From Spirochaetales bacterium (GTDB lineage: Bacteria > Spirochaetota > Spirochaetia > Sphaerochaetales > Sphaerochaetaceae), in the NCBI GenBank assembly GCA_017962865.1, contig JAGCUM010000237.1:1-6357 (forward strand): DNA of 6,357 bases, in the 5' to 3' direction. The notes beneath the pieces are model-generated. The model had not been told where the DNA came from, did no database searches, and saw only the letters and a list, made by a program, of their open reading frames with translations. The position numbers and the translations under genes were made by a program. Positions 5,575-6,357 of the stretch are shown here, piece after piece (position 1 is the first letter of the stretch; each line of letters begins with the position of its first letter).

Positions 5575-6357
5575 GCCTTTGCCTCCTCTACGGTTACGCC
5601 GCGCTCGCGGATTGCATCGAGGGCCGCACTGACTGCGGAACTCTCTCCCGTTATGTCGCAGACCATGGTACCCAGCTTGGTGTCTCCGACCTTCTGTATT
5701 CCTGCGCCGCTGATATTGAACACGACATCGAACTCACGGATGATGTCCGAGATAACCGGGGTATCGACCCTGTCGTTGAGGAACCTCAGGATAAAGCGTG
5801 CGGGAACATCTGACCAGATGACCACTCCGTCATCGCGGACGTTGCGTGTGTTGGTTGTCAGATGGGAAAGGAACTCCTTGGTTACGCTGGTCTGCGGATG
5901 GGCGAAAAGATCCTTAACGATGCCCTGTTCTACGACAGAACCTTCAGAAAGTACAGCTACATAGTCGCAGGAGTCTCTCACAACCTCCATCTGGTGGGTT
6001 ATCATTACAACCGTCAGGTTCATCTTTTTCTGGATGTCCTTGATCAGTGCGAGGATGGATTGAGTGGTCTTGGGATCGAGGGCGCTGGTGGCCTCATCGC
6101 AGAAGAGTACCTCCGGCTCACAGGCCAGGGCACGGGCGATTGCGATGCGCTGCTTCTGTCCTCCCGAGAGGGTGGAGATCGGGGCATCTGCCTTGTCTGC
6201 AAGTCCGACCAGATCGAGAAGCTCGGCTACACGGGCCTTGATCTTGTCTTTGGGGTATCGGCATATTTCCATCGGATATGCAATGTTCTGACCTGCGTTG
6301 CGCGATGAGAAGAGGTTGAAGTTCTGGAATATCATTCCGATGTGGCGCCTTCTGAGG
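5571..6357 (-). CDS. metN: Methionine ABC transporter ATP-binding protein, 5' end outside window
   Basis: Cytoplasmic ATPase that powers methionine uptake through MetI. The open frame runs off the right edge: seven codons (LRRRHIG) precede the internal Met at 6335, so the Walker A region and true start are missing. Numbered from that internal Met, visible parts are the Q-loop FQNFNLFSSRN (3-13), signature LSGGQKQR (56-63), Walker B VLFCDEATSALDP (76-88), H-loop MITHQ (111-115), then a C-terminal NIL (ACT-like) domain at about 168-254. In E. coli MetN this domain binds methionine and shuts transport when the cell is replete, so the same trans-inhibition is expected here. The stop overlaps the metI start (ATGA). 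It is the first gene of the three seen, and its promoter is not in the window. Confidence 0.96.
   Translation of the reverse strand, partial: LRRRHIGMIFQNFNLFSSRNAGQNIAYPMEICRYPKDKIKARVAELLDLVGLADKADAPISTLSGGQKQRIAIARALACEPEVLFCDEATSALDPKTTQSILALIKDIQKKMNLTVVMITHQMEVVRDSCDYVAVLSEGSVVEQGIVKDLFAHPQTSVTKEFLSHLTTNTRNVRDDGVVIWSDVPARFILRFLNDRVDTPVISDIIREFDVVFNISGAGIQKVGDTKLGTMVCDITGESSAVSAALDAIRERGVTVEEAKA

Noticed and set aside
1..6357. Mobile elements, CRISPR arrays, tRNA or rRNA genes
   Set aside because: No transposase, repeat-spacer pattern, cloverleaf or rRNA-like sequence was seen on either strand.

Overview
The window reads as ordinary chromosomal sequence of a diderm bacterium, moderately GC-rich and densely coded. 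The best guess is a spirochaete of the Sphaerochaeta/Treponema kind, because the Mur-ligase remnant keeps the spacing I associate with spirochaetal MurD (an N-terminal glycine loop and a TGTKGKST-type P-loop, both altered here). This assignment rests on memory of the families, not on a search. TGA is the normal stop of at least five genes here, so the standard bacterial code applies.

Layout. (1) 1-1110, minus: a MurD-family ligase running off the left edge. Many catalytic motifs are eroded and the frame is interrupted by TGA at 139-141, exactly at a conserved glycine. (2) 1111-1288: divergent intergenic region with a long imperfect stem-loop ending next to the ribosome binding site (RBS) of the next gene. 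(3) 1289-2608, plus: CPA2-type cation:proton antiporter with an Asp-Asp ion-binding pair. (4) 2650-2713: strong terminator, with a good promoter starting inside its T-rich tail. (5) 2737-3771, plus: asnA, ammonia-dependent asparagine synthetase, as a single-gene unit. (6) 3793-3826: terminator working in both directions between convergent asnA and metQ. (7) 3840 to the right edge, minus: methionine ABC importer in the order metN (ATPase with NIL sensor domain, 5' end outside the window), metI (permease), metQ (binding protein). metN and metI overlap by ATGA.

The most interesting part is the AT-rich gap of 262 bases between metI and metQ. It holds a previously unlisted 22-codon ORF (4815 to 4747, minus) with a near-perfect RBS. 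Six of its codons are Met and two are Cys, including Met-Met-Met and Met-Cys-Met. It ends inside a GC-rich hairpin. The hairpin's 5' arm, made of the last Met/Cys codons, can instead pair with a segment just upstream of the metQ RBS. Together with a possible promoter and a 13-bp stem-loop after metI, this looks like a ribosome-stalling leader sensing sulfur amino acids and controlling the methionine-binding protein. Function is inferred; the ORF, codons and complementarities are visible.

The second point of interest is the MurD-like gene. It is open for about 370 codons except for one TGA, yet has lost several catalytic residues. It is either a pseudogene in slow decay, a repurposed paralogue, or (least likely) a recoded gene.
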